A DNA stretch of 21,314 nt. Origin: DASROJ01 sp035646975 (GTDB taxonomy: Bacteria; Acidobacteriota; Polarisedimenticolia; JACPZX01; DASXTC01). Below are positions 1-6,009 of the stretch, one piece after another. The first letter of the stretch is position 1. The number at the start of each line of letters is the position of its first letter. The translations under genes were made by a program, and so were the position numbers. Where the stretch lies: contig DASROJ010000055.1 of the NCBI GenBank assembly GCA_035646975.1, forward strand, positions 1-21,314, in the 5' to 3' direction. The notes under the pieces were generated by a model. The model worked only from the letters and a program-made list of their open reading frames with translations. It was not told the DNA's origin and made no database searches.

Positions 1-2052
1 CTTTTCAATCGCCTTGCTGCGGAACAGGTAGCCGAGGATCGGAATGTCGCCCAGAATCGGTATCTTCTGGCGCGTCGAGGCGAGACTCCTGTCATACAAC
101 CCCGCGATGGCGAAGCTCTGGCCGTCCCGCAGCTCGACCTCGGTCTCTGCGCGGCGCACGATCAGCGACGGAATCTTGAATCCCTGGATCTGCACGCCGT
201 TGCTGAAATCGAGCGAGGAGACTTCCGGCTTGACCTTCATCGAGATCATGCCGTCCGCGTTGATCGTCGGCTTGAAGTCGAGCATGATGCCGAATTTCTT
301 CCATTCCACGGTGAGAGAGACGAAGTTGGCTCCCGGCTGGGCGATCGGCACGGGGAACTCGCCGCCGGCCAGGAAGCTTGCATCCTGGCCGCTGGCCGCC
401 ATCAGCGTCGGCTCGGCCAGCTCCTGGAACAGACCGCGGGACTTCAACGCCGTGATGAACATCCCGAGATTGATCCGCTTGTCGAAGTAGCTCAGGTTGA
501 TCGCATCGGACCAGGTGATGTCGGGACCCGGGGGATTGTTGATGACATTGCCGAACGACGGCGTGAACTGCCCCGTTCCCGAGTTGCCGCGGTCGTTGCC
601 CGCGGGATGCTGCGGGTCGACGTGGGTCCACATGGTCGCCAGCTCGGTCATCGCCTGCTTGCTGACCTCGGCGAATTTCACCTTGAGCATGATCTGCTTG
701 CGCTGAAGGCCCGGGGCGCTCAGGTCGTTGACCACCTTGGCCGAGTAGTCGGAGGCCAGCTTGACCATCTTGTCTCCCACCGCCGCTTCCGAGATCGGAC
801 CGGTCAGGATGATGCTGTCCTTGGAGGACTGGACCCGGACGTTTTCCTTCGGGAAGATCGTCTGCAGCTGCTGCGCGAGTGCCATCGTGTCGATCTGCAC
901 CACGAGCTCGTAGACGACCGCGGGACCCTGCTTCGGCCAGAGCACGAGCGAGACGACGCCGGGAGCGAGCCCATTGATGAGCAGCTGTGTCGGGCTGATG
1001 GCCACCGGCTCCGCAACCGCCGGATTGCTCACCGAGACGCGGGCGATCTGCGTGCCGGTTTCCAGCGTGAGGGAACGACCCACCAGGACCTTCAGGATCC
1101 TGGCTTCGTCGATCCCGGCGGTGGCGGCCAACGGCCCGGGGGTGGCGGCCAACGGCGCGGCGGCCGCGACGACGACCGGTGATGGCGCGCTGGCGGCCGG
1201 TTTTGCTGAAGCCGCCGGCATCGTCGACGCCGGAGCGGGTCTGTTCAAGGCTTCGGCCGCGGGTGCGTTGTCGGACTCGACGGACGGCGCCGCGGGACCG
1301 GACGACCCGGAGTTCGGCGCGGCGGCAGGTGTCCTGTCCGCCACGATCACCGGCTCGGCTCGTAGCACGGATGTGACAACAGGCTCGCCGGCCGGCACGG
1401 CCACCAGGTTCCGGGCGTCTTGCCGACCCGAAGTCTGGGCTTTCCTGTCAACGGGCGCAGTGTCTGCGGCGCCCGCCGGCCCACCGTCGTTCACCGGAAC
1501 GGCCTTGGCCCATTTGATCTCGGCCGGCCTGGAGCCCCGGATGCTCGCCATGATTTCCGAGCTGTTGTTGATGACCTTCGGCAGTCCCTTCTCGCCATCC
1601 CTGGCGCCTTTCATCGGCGTCAGGTCGACATAGAGCTCGTTGCCCTTCGACTCGACCTTGTGCGATGCGGCGCGCACGCCCAGCAGCCGAATCTTCAGCA
1701 GGTGCTCGCCGTCGCGCGAGATCTCGGGGCCGACGACAAGCCTGTCGACCTCGGGCGAGCCCATCTCGACCACCGTGGAGGGCAGCGCGACCTCCACGTT
1801 GGCGAGATCGAGCACGACCTGATTGCCGCGAAGAGTGCCGCCGCGGTAGTCGATGGCCGTATTGGCGTGAAGGATGACGCGCGTCTTTTCCGCGCTCATC
1901 TCGTGTCCGATGAAGTTGATGACGCACGCCGGCTTGGGCGCCTCTGCGGCCCTGCCGGTGCGCGGCGTGACCGTCGGCAGCGCGACCGAGAGAACCAGCA
2001 GGCCTGCCATTGTCGAGCTCTTGAGATTGCGTATCGCGGGGGTCTGCCTCAT
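1..2052 (-). CDS. cpaC: Tad pilus outer-membrane secretin CpaC/RcpA with AMIN-like N-terminal domain (partial, 3' end outside window)
   Basis: Forms the outer-membrane channel through which the Tad/Flp pilus leaves the cell. I translated an unbroken frame of 684 codons from the ATG at 2052 to the window edge with no stop. Order of parts: signal-peptide-like N-terminus (about residues 1-36); an AMIN-like domain (about 40-150, with VVLDLANVEV); a Pro/Ala-rich linker (about 180-310); a pilus-formation N-terminal (BON-like) domain (about 316-387, with LTLETGTQIARVSVSNPAVAE); then the secretin domain (about 450 onward) with GGEFPVPIAQ and, at the edge, KIPILGDIPILGYLFRS, both secretin signatures. 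Its ATG overlaps the cpaB stop (ATGA), implying translational coupling. The AMIN-like domain is unusual for CpaC and more typical of type IV pilus PilQ. The family and Tad context are secure; the AMIN assignment is by eye. Confidence 0.93.
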   Translation of the reverse strand, partial: MRQTPAIRNLKSSTMAGLLVLSVALPTVTPRTGRAAEAPKPACVINFIGHEMSAEKTRVILHANTAIDYRGGTLRGNQVVLDLANVEVALPSTVVEMGSPEVDRLVVGPEISRDGEHLLKIRLLGVRAASHKVESKGNELYVDLTPMKGARDGEKGLPKVINNSSEIMASIRGSRPAEIKWAKAVPVNDGGPAGAADTAPVDRKAQTSGRQDARNLVAVPAGEPVVTSVLRAEPVIVADRTPAAAPNSGSSGPAAPSVESDNAPAAEALNRPAPASTMPAASAKPAASAPSPVVVAAAAPLAATPGPLAATAGIDEARILKVLVGRSLTLETGTQIARVSVSNPAVAEPVAISPTQLLINGLAPGVVSLVLWPKQGPAVVYELVVQIDTMALAQQLQTIFPKENVRVQSSKDSIILTGPISEAAVGDKMVKLASDYSAKVVNDLSAPGLQRKQIMLKVKFAEVSKQAMTELATMWTHVDPQHPAGNDRGNSGTGQFTPSFGNVINNPPGPDITWSDAINLSYFDKRINLGMFITALKSRGLFQELAEPTLMAASGQDASFLAGGEFPVPIAQPGANFVSLTVEWKKFGIMLDFKPTINADGMISMKVKPEVSSLDFSNGVQIQGFKIPSLIVRRAETEVELRDGQSFAIAGLYDRSLASTRQKIPILGDIPILGYLFRSKAIEK
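1121..1162. repeat. 21-bp tandem duplication inside the cpaC linker
   Basis: GTGGCGGCCAACGGC occurs at 1121-1135 and again at 1142-1156, a 21-bp period. It encodes a seven-residue duplication (PLAATPG then PLAATAG) at the end of the Pro/Ala-rich linker of the secretin. Because it is in frame it only lengthens the linker, and is probably a slippage product. Confidence 0.8.
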
Positions 2053-2891
2053 TTGAATTTCTCCACGGTCCGCGTGCTGCCGCGGATCACTTCGACCGTC
2101 TGCACGGCCGGTTCCTCTTTCGGGGCATTCGCGGGCGCCGCCAGACGCGGAGCCTTTGCCACCGGCTGGTTGCCCTGGACCATGGTTCCCAGGATGGCGC
2201 CAGAAGTCTTGACGCTGTCGAGGTCGAGGTTGTTCCTCAGCGCGAGCTGCAGGTCCCCTTCGTAGCTGGCCAGGGTCAGCTTCTCGGCCTCGCCCGGATC
2301 CACCAGCAGGGTGATGACATTGACCGTCTGCGGCTTGCCGTCCTCATCGCGCTCGGTTCTCTGACCGGCGGCAAGCACCTCGACGTTCTGGAGGATGAGC
2401 TTGCTGGCGGCGCGCGCCTTGTCTCCCTGCGGATTGATGCTGACGAGGACATCGACCCGCGTGCGCGGCAGCACGAACCCGGCCACACCGATCATCTCGT
2501 TGACGCGGACACTCACGGCCCGCTTGCCTCGGGGAATCGTCGAAGGCAACCCACCCTGCGAGTTGATCGGGGCGAGCTTGCTCTCGAGCACCGGCTCGTC
2601 GGGGACCGCTTCCACGACGATGGCGCGACCCACGAGCGACTCCATCTCCGTGTAGGATCCCTGGGGCGTTTCGGCCGGCCACGAGACCACCTTGAGGTGC
2701 TCGCTCTTGAGCACGGTGCCATACGTAATCGGAACGGCGGCCACGACCACCGGCCGCGCGGGCTTTTCGGCTCCGAGGCTGAGATTGCCCACCACCTTGC
2801 GCTCCCGAAGGATGCGATAGGTGATGAAACTCGCCCCGACACCGCAGCCAATCGCGAGGATCAGGACCATCAGGGAAGCAGCACGTCTCAC
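2049..2891 (-). CDS. cpaB: Tad pilus assembly protein CpaB/RcpC
   Basis: Periplasmic partner of the Tad secretin, thought to link the outer-membrane channel with peptidoglycan and the inner-membrane machinery. 280 residues, normal for the family. One N-terminal membrane anchor (about residues 5-25), then a SAF domain (about 45-110, RPVVVAAVPITYGTVLKSEHL) and the CpaB/RcpC domain (about 115-225, KRAVSVRVNEMIGVAGFVLPRTRVDVL, with VITLLVDPGEAEKLTLA further on). The C-terminal 50 residues are Ala/Pro-rich. The start is a GTG at 2891; the upstream AGAGGAG, about nine bases away, supports it. The stop overlaps the cpaC start by four bases. Placement between tadE and cpaC matches Tad loci. Confidence 0.93.
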   Translation of the reverse strand: MRRAASLMVLILAIGCGVGASFITYRILRERKVVGNLSLGAEKPARPVVVAAVPITYGTVLKSEHLKVVSWPAETPQGSYTEMESLVGRAIVVEAVPDEPVLESKLAPINSQGGLPSTIPRGKRAVSVRVNEMIGVAGFVLPRTRVDVLVSINPQGDKARAASKLILQNVEVLAAGQRTERDEDGKPQTVNVITLLVDPGEAEKLTLASYEGDLQLALRNNLDLDSVKTSGAILGTMVQGNQPVAKAPRLAAPANAPKEEPAVQTVEVIRGSTRTVEKFK

Positions 2892-2963
2892 GGGTGGTTC
2901 TCCTCTTTGTTAGGTTGCAGTTCGTCCATCTCTTGCGGTCGCTCCAGCCGGCATCCTGGTTGG

Positions 2964-3392
2964 CTACTCATTGCGCATCGTCGCGCTGCCGGTGAGCGTG
3001 AAAGTGCCCGGCATCGTCGAACTCGGTGTCATGATCTGCACGATCGGCCCGAGGAAGAGCAGGCTCACGTTGTATTGCACGGTGACCACCGCGTCGGTGC
3101 CGGTGGCTCCGCTCACGTTGGTCGCGGTGACCGTCGCAAGGCTCGGGTCGAGGTTGGCGTTGGTGAGGTAGGTGTTGACCTTCGTGGTCACGTCGGCCGT
3201 GGTCGAAAGCCCGGTGGGCAGGGCGGCCAGACGCGCGCCCTCACGCGAGGCGTTGGTGACGACCTGGAAGGTCATCCAGACGCGACCGAACTCGCAGATG
3301 CCGAGCACCAGCGCCAGCAGCAGAACCACGATGATGGCGAACTCGACCAGGTTCTGCGCCTCGCCTTTGATCACTCGCCGGTTGGTCGTCAT
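2964..3392 (-). CDS. tadE: TadE/TadG-like pseudopilin
   Basis: Minor pseudopilin of the Tad system. About 142 residues from the ATG at 3392 (MTTNRRVIKG...). A basic leader is followed by AQNLVEFA and a hydrophobic helix (IIVVLLLALVLGICEFG), the TadE pattern in which Glu is the fifth residue of the mature protein. This would put cleavage after Ala rather than the usual Gly. After the helix come FQVVTNASREGARLAAL, a conserved TadE segment, and a Thr/Val-rich domain. The frame stays open upstream across cpaA, but that part is out-of-frame cpaA sequence. The start at 3392 has GAGGCGG about eight bases upstream. An alternative ATG at 3407 (MRRHI...) overlaps the cpaA stop as ATGA and could be used by coupling. 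Confidence 0.88.
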   Translation of the reverse strand: MTTNRRVIKGEAQNLVEFAIIVVLLLALVLGICEFGRVWMTFQVVTNASREGARLAALPTGLSTTADVTTKVNTYLTNANLDPSLATVTATNVSGATGTDAVVTVQYNVSLLFLGPIVQIMTPSSTMPGTFTLTGSATMRNE

Positions 3393-3403
3393 GATGTGCC
3401 GCC

Positions 3404-3943
3404 TCATGAAGCCGAGAACACGATGAACAGCGCGCCCGCCGCGATCGGCAGCGCATACGGAATCTTCAAAGCCGACGGATTGTCGAGGCTGAGCTCTTCG
3501 TTCGTTCGTGGACCGTGCCTCAGCCAGCCGCCCAGCAGCCGCCCGACGCCACGCAGCGTCCTGCGAAGCAGCCCATGACGCATCGCGACGACCAGGGAGT
3601 AGACGGCGCCCACGAACGACGCGACCAGCGCGGTCTGCAGAATCGCGAGCGCGCCCAGACAGGCGCCCAGCGCGGCCATCAGCTTCACGTCGCCGCCGCC
3701 CATGCCACGCACGAGATAAAAGGGAAGAAACACGCCGAACCCCACCAGCAACCCCAGCGCCGACCTGAGAAGCCCCGCCGGACCGCCGAGCCAGGCATTG
3801 AGAAGAAGACCCATGACGGCCGCGCTCGCCACGAGGAGATTGGGAATCCTCCGCGTGCGCGCATCGGTCACCGCCGCGGCGATCGCCGTCGCCACGACGA
3901 CGAGCATCTGGGGCTGGCGGGCAATCGATGCCATGCTTTCCAT
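3404..3943 (-). CDS. cpaA: Prepilin peptidase CpaA/TadV (A24 family)
   Basis: Inner-membrane aspartic protease that removes the leader of Flp pilins and TadE-type pseudopilins. About 179 residues from the ATG at 3943, preceded by AAGGGAG nine bases away; a longer frame reaches 3976 but lacks such a site. The two catalytic aspartates are visible: Asp27 in TDARTRRIPN and Asp85 in GMGGGDVKLM (GxGD motif). Several hydrophobic membrane segments surround them. It lacks the N-terminal methyltransferase domain of PilD-type enzymes, as expected for the short Tad version. It lies directly after the pilin genes, and its stop lies 9-15 bases before the tadE start. Confidence 0.93.
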   Translation of the reverse strand: MESMASIARQPQMLVVVATAIAAAVTDARTRRIPNLLVASAAVMGLLLNAWLGGPAGLLRSALGLLVGFGVFLPFYLVRGMGGGDVKLMAALGACLGALAILQTALVASFVGAVYSLVVAMRHGLLRRTLRGVGRLLGGWLRHGPRTNEELSLDNPSALKIPYALPIAAGALFIVFSAS

Positions 3944-3976
3944 GGGTCGCTTCTCCCTTCGAGGCGTGAACCACAC

Positions 3977-4017
3977 GGGACCCGGGCTACTCTGGCCAAT
4001 TGTCCCGCCCGGGTCCC
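3977..4017 (-). promoter_or_regulatory. Perfect hairpin between pilin gene flp and cpaA
   Basis: GGGACCCGGGC (3977-3987) and GCCCGGGTCCC (4007-4017) form a perfect 11-bp GC-rich stem with a 19-base loop. It lies in the 84-base gap between the second pilin gene and cpaA. No T-run follows on the transcribed strand, so a full intrinsic terminator is unlikely. A partial attenuator, or a structure protecting the 3' end of the pilin message, would fit the need for far more pilin than assembly protein. The structure is seen; the role is inferred. Confidence 0.6.
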
Positions 4018-4027
4018 AGAGGTCGAA

Positions 4028-4186
4028 CTACAGAGCGTTCGCGATGCTCGTGAACACCGCCGAGATCTGAGTGCCGAGCAGCGTGACGGCCGTGACGGCC
4101 ACCAGCGCGATCAGCGAAATCAACAGAGCGTACTCGGCCAGGTCCTGCCCCTCTTCCTTGCGAATCAGAGCGAAAAGCTTCTTCAT
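4028..4186 (-). CDS. flp: Flp-type pilin (second in transcription order)
   Basis: Major subunit of the Tad pilus. 52 residues: MKKLFALIRKEEG then QDLAEYALLISLIALVAV. The Flp processing motif is clear: Gly at -1, with Glu5 and Tyr6 of the mature chain (QDLAEY), followed by one hydrophobic helix. Cleavage by CpaA after Gly13 would leave 39 residues. The ribosome-binding site CGAGGAGAT sits about six bases before the ATG and is among the strongest in the window, as expected for an abundant subunit. It lies 52 bases after the other pilin gene and before cpaA. Confidence 0.93.
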   Translation of the reverse strand: MKKLFALIRKEEGQDLAEYALLISLIALVAVTAVTLLGTQISAVFTSIANAL

Positions 4187-4238
4187 TGCTTATCTCCTCG
4201 TTTTCACGGTTGTGGTGCTGTTGTTGAAGACGAAGCTC

Positions 4239-4394
4239 TCAGAACGCCGCAGCCACTGCCTGGAACTTGCTGACAAGAGTCGACCCGATGAGCGTGAGCG
4301 CCGCGATGAGCGCCAGAGTGATGAGGGAAATCAGCATCGCGTACTCCGCCAGGTCCTGGCCCTCGCAGTCTCCGAGAATCCTGAAAAGCTTCAT
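4239..4394 (-). CDS. flp: Flp-type pilin (first in transcription order)
   Basis: Second, non-identical Flp pilin. 51 residues from the ATG at 4394, chosen because AGGAGAG lies about nine bases upstream; the frame runs open to 4514, but that part is untranslated leader. Leader MKLFRILGDCEG, cleavage after Gly12, mature start QDLAEYAMLISL, giving 39 residues. It shares the mature N-terminus with the next pilin but diverges in the C-terminal half (TLVSKFQAVAAAF against TQISAVFTSIANAL). The leader holds a cysteine that its neighbour lacks. It is the first gene of the Tad operon, about 130 bases below the sigma54-type promoter. Confidence 0.93.
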   Translation of the reverse strand: MKLFRILGDCEGQDLAEYAMLISLITLALIAALTLIGSTLVSKFQAVAAAF

Positions 4395-4538
4395 GGATTG
4401 AACTCTCCTGTATGGCGCCCCATGCGCCGTGTCCCGATCGACCTCGTTCGCGGCTAGCCCCGACGGCTCAGATTCATCACAGCCCCCCTTCCGGCCGCTG
4501 TCCCTGCCCTGCACCTGATCCGGCGCACGCTGGGCACT

Positions 4539-4553
4539 GCAAGCGAAGTGCCA
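4539..4553 (-). promoter_or_regulatory. Sigma54-type promoter for the Tad pilus operon
   Basis: Read on the minus strand: TGGCAC, five bases (TTCGC), TTGC, followed by A. The invariant GG and GC are separated by exactly ten bases, and both the -24 (TGGCAC) and -12 (TTGCA) elements match the RpoN consensus. Transcription would start near 4527, leaving a leader of about 130 bases before the first pilin gene. A sigma54 activator gene lies 1.4 kb away. Confidence 0.72.
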
Positions 4554-4579
4554 CGCTCCCGGCGTCGTTGCCTCCGAGC

Positions 4580-4603
4580 GAAGCGGCTGGCGGGAACCGC
4601 TTC
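4580..4603. repeat. 7-bp inverted repeat upstream of the pilin promoter
   Basis: GAAGCGG (4580-4586) and CCGCTTC (4597-4603) are perfect inverted copies separated by ten bases. They lie 27 bases upstream of the -24 element that reads the pilin operon. This could be a second protein-binding site, but it is short enough to arise by chance in GC-rich DNA. Confidence 0.4.
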
Positions 4604-4745
4604 AGTGATGTGTGTTTAGACCGGTACGGGAGAGCTTGCGCGGCGAGCAGCGTTCGGAGGGGGCATCGAAGAATGCAAATCAATTCAGCATAAGCATTGC
4701 AACTTCCCTAACAGCCGTCGACGGTGAGACGGGGCACTGCATCGA

Positions 4746-4765
4746 ATGTGCAATGCGTTGCACAT
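4746..4765. promoter_or_regulatory. Perfect 8+8 palindrome, candidate activator (enhancer) site
   Basis: ATGTGCAA (4746-4753), spacer TGCG, TTGCACAT (4758-4765): a perfect 20-base dyad. It is 193 bases upstream of the sigma54-type promoter on the minus strand and 119 bases upstream of the one on the plus strand, both suitable for a sigma54 activator that loops to its promoter. Partial relatives (ATGCAAAT at 4673-4680 and CATTGCAA near 4695-4702) lie between it and the pilin promoter. The sequence is not the classic NtrC site. Confidence 0.6.
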
Positions 4766-4883
4766 CTCCCGCGTGCCGATGCGCGCCACCGGCTGCATGC
4801 CCGTCCGCGTTCGAGACGCGCGTCGGCGCGAAGCTCTGCGTTGGAGCGCACTTCGAGCTGTGGCCGGTTCCTGTCCCACCCGC

Positions 4884-4898
4884 TGGCACGAAAATGGC
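4884..4898 (+). promoter_or_regulatory. Sigma54-type promoter for the GAF-GGDEF gene
   Basis: CTGGCACG, AAAA, TGGC: the -24 element is a full match to the RpoN consensus. The -12 element is TGGC instead of TTGC but keeps the invariant GC, exactly ten bases after GG. Transcription would begin near 4910, downstream of the ATG at 4894. This favours the TTG start at 4954 for the protein. Confidence 0.55.
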
Positions 4899-4953
4899 GT
4901 ATAGACCGCTCGGATCAGCCGCAACGGTGACAACCAGGACCTCTGGAGATCAA

Positions 4954-6009
4954 TTGAGCCCTCTGATCGATGAGATAGATCCGTCATTCGTATTCAACGA
5001 ACCCCCGGAGCTGACGCGAGAGATCGCCTCGGCTCGCTGGAGGGAGATCAATATTCTGTTTCATTCGATAGTTCTTCTCGGCGACGAGCTGGAAGGGCGC
5101 GCGCCGCTGCTGCCGGTGGTCAGAGCCGCGGCGACCCTCGCCTCCTGCGAGCGCGCCCTCCTGTTCCAGTGGGACGACGCGCAGGGCATTCCGAGGCTGA
5201 CCACGGCGGTGGGGTTCTCGGAGGGACTTCCGCCCTCTTCCAGGGCCGGAGAGGCCCAGGCCGGCGCCTGCCTCCTGCACCGCAAACCGGTGCTCATGCC
5301 ACCCGGCCCCCCGGCGCGCCGCGTGGCCGTGACACGCCCGGATACCGGGCAGCCGGACCTCCTGGCGCGACTCAGCGTGCCGATCACGCACCAGGGGCGG
5401 CCATGGGGAGCATTGCAGCTTCTCAGGAGTCGACCGTTCGATCGGGAGGAGGCGGTGCTGCTCTGGCTTTTCGCGCTTGTCCTGGAAGGCGTGCTGCCGT
5501 CGACGATGGGGTCAAAACGGCACAGGGAGATGACCGCCGGCCCCGACTCGGCGACCGGACTGCTGACACCCGACCATTTCCGGAGACGGCTGGCCTGGGA
5601 GATTCAGCGTTCGGCCTGGCTCGCTCGCCCGCTGACAGTGGCCTGCGTGGAGGTGACGGAAATGCTTCATGGGCGCCCTCGCGGCAGCTCGATGCCTTTC
5701 ACGCCGCGCGAGGCTTCAGCGATACTCCAGAAATCGCTGCGTCAAATGGACTCGGTCACCTGCATGGGCGGTCATCACTTCATCGCTGCGATGCCCGACA
5801 CGGCTTCCGGCGAAGCCCGGTCGGTCGCCGGACTGGTCAGGGAGGGGTTTCTCCTCCGGTCCGCGGGAACCCTTCCGGTGTTCGACATCGTGATGGGGTT
5901 CGCGTCGTTTCCGCACGATGGGACCACCGACGCGGACTTGATGCGGGCAGCCTGCGCCGCGGGGCGCCGCCACCAGGGACCACTCAGCAGGAACCCTCTC
6001 GCGAGCTGA
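4954..6009 (+). CDS. GAF domain plus degenerate GGDEF domain protein
   Basis: Probable signalling protein of 351 residues. A GAF-like sensor domain (about 45-180, APLLPVVRAAATLASCERALLFQW ending RPWGALQLL) is followed by a GGDEF-fold domain (about 198-345, DSATGLLTPDHFRRRLAWEI). The GGDEF signature is MGGHHF (271-276), so the catalytic acidic pair is lost. The usual metal-binding DxD-like position reads VEV. It is therefore unlikely to make cyclic di-GMP and may act as a GTP- or ligand-sensing regulator. Start: the TTG at 4954 has GGAG five bases upstream and lies below a sigma54-type promoter. An ATG at 4894 is the alternative and lacks a visible ribosome site. The 3' end overlaps the convergent activator gene by 26 bases. 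Pairing with the pilus operon suggests a role in its control. Confidence 0.8.
   Translation: MSPLIDEIDPSFVFNEPPELTREIASARWREINILFHSIVLLGDELEGRAPLLPVVRAAATLASCERALLFQWDDAQGIPRLTTAVGFSEGLPPSSRAGEAQAGACLLHRKPVLMPPGPPARRVAVTRPDTGQPDLLARLSVPITHQGRPWGALQLLRSRPFDREEAVLLWLFALVLEGVLPSTMGSKRHREMTAGPDSATGLLTPDHFRRRLAWEIQRSAWLARPLTVACVEVTEMLHGRPRGSSMPFTPREASAILQKSLRQMDSVTCMGGHHFIAAMPDTASGEARSVAGLVREGFLLRSAGTLPVFDIVMGFASFPHDGTTDADLMRAACAAGRRHQGPLSRNPLAS

Larger units (their letters stand above)
4395..4953. other. Divergent control region between the Tad pilus operon and the GAF-GGDEF gene
   Basis: About 560 bases with no convincing gene. An open frame covers 4612-4953 ahead of the GAF-GGDEF protein, but its translation is low-complexity, Cys- and Pro-rich, and has no recognisable domain. 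The region holds two outward-facing sigma54-type promoters, a perfect 8+8 palindrome, a 7+7 inverted repeat and a locally AT-rich stretch (about 4671-4706) that might bend. That stretch includes AATCAA, half of an IHF-type site; the other half does not match. Confidence 0.6.

Noticed and set aside
1420..2265. 281-codon plus-strand frame
   Set aside because: It is antisense to cpaC and cpaB, which have continuous domain-bearing translations on the minus strand.
3393..3974. N-terminal extension of the tadE reading frame over cpaA
   Set aside because: The upstream part overlaps cpaA in another frame and reads as Arg/Ser-rich nonsense; TadE similarity begins after 3392.
3977..4017. Intrinsic terminator interpretation of the flp-cpaA hairpin
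   Set aside because: There is no T-run after the stem on the transcribed strand, and the downstream genes of the operon would be cut off; kept as a regulatory hairpin only.
4532..4546. Plus-strand sigma54-like match TGGGCACTGCAAGCG
   Set aside because: GG and GC are not ten bases apart in this direction; only the minus-strand reading has correct spacing.
4612..4893. Upstream coding extension of the GAF-GGDEF gene
   Set aside because: The translation is Cys/Pro-rich without domain character, and the DNA holds the palindrome and sits above a sigma54-type promoter.
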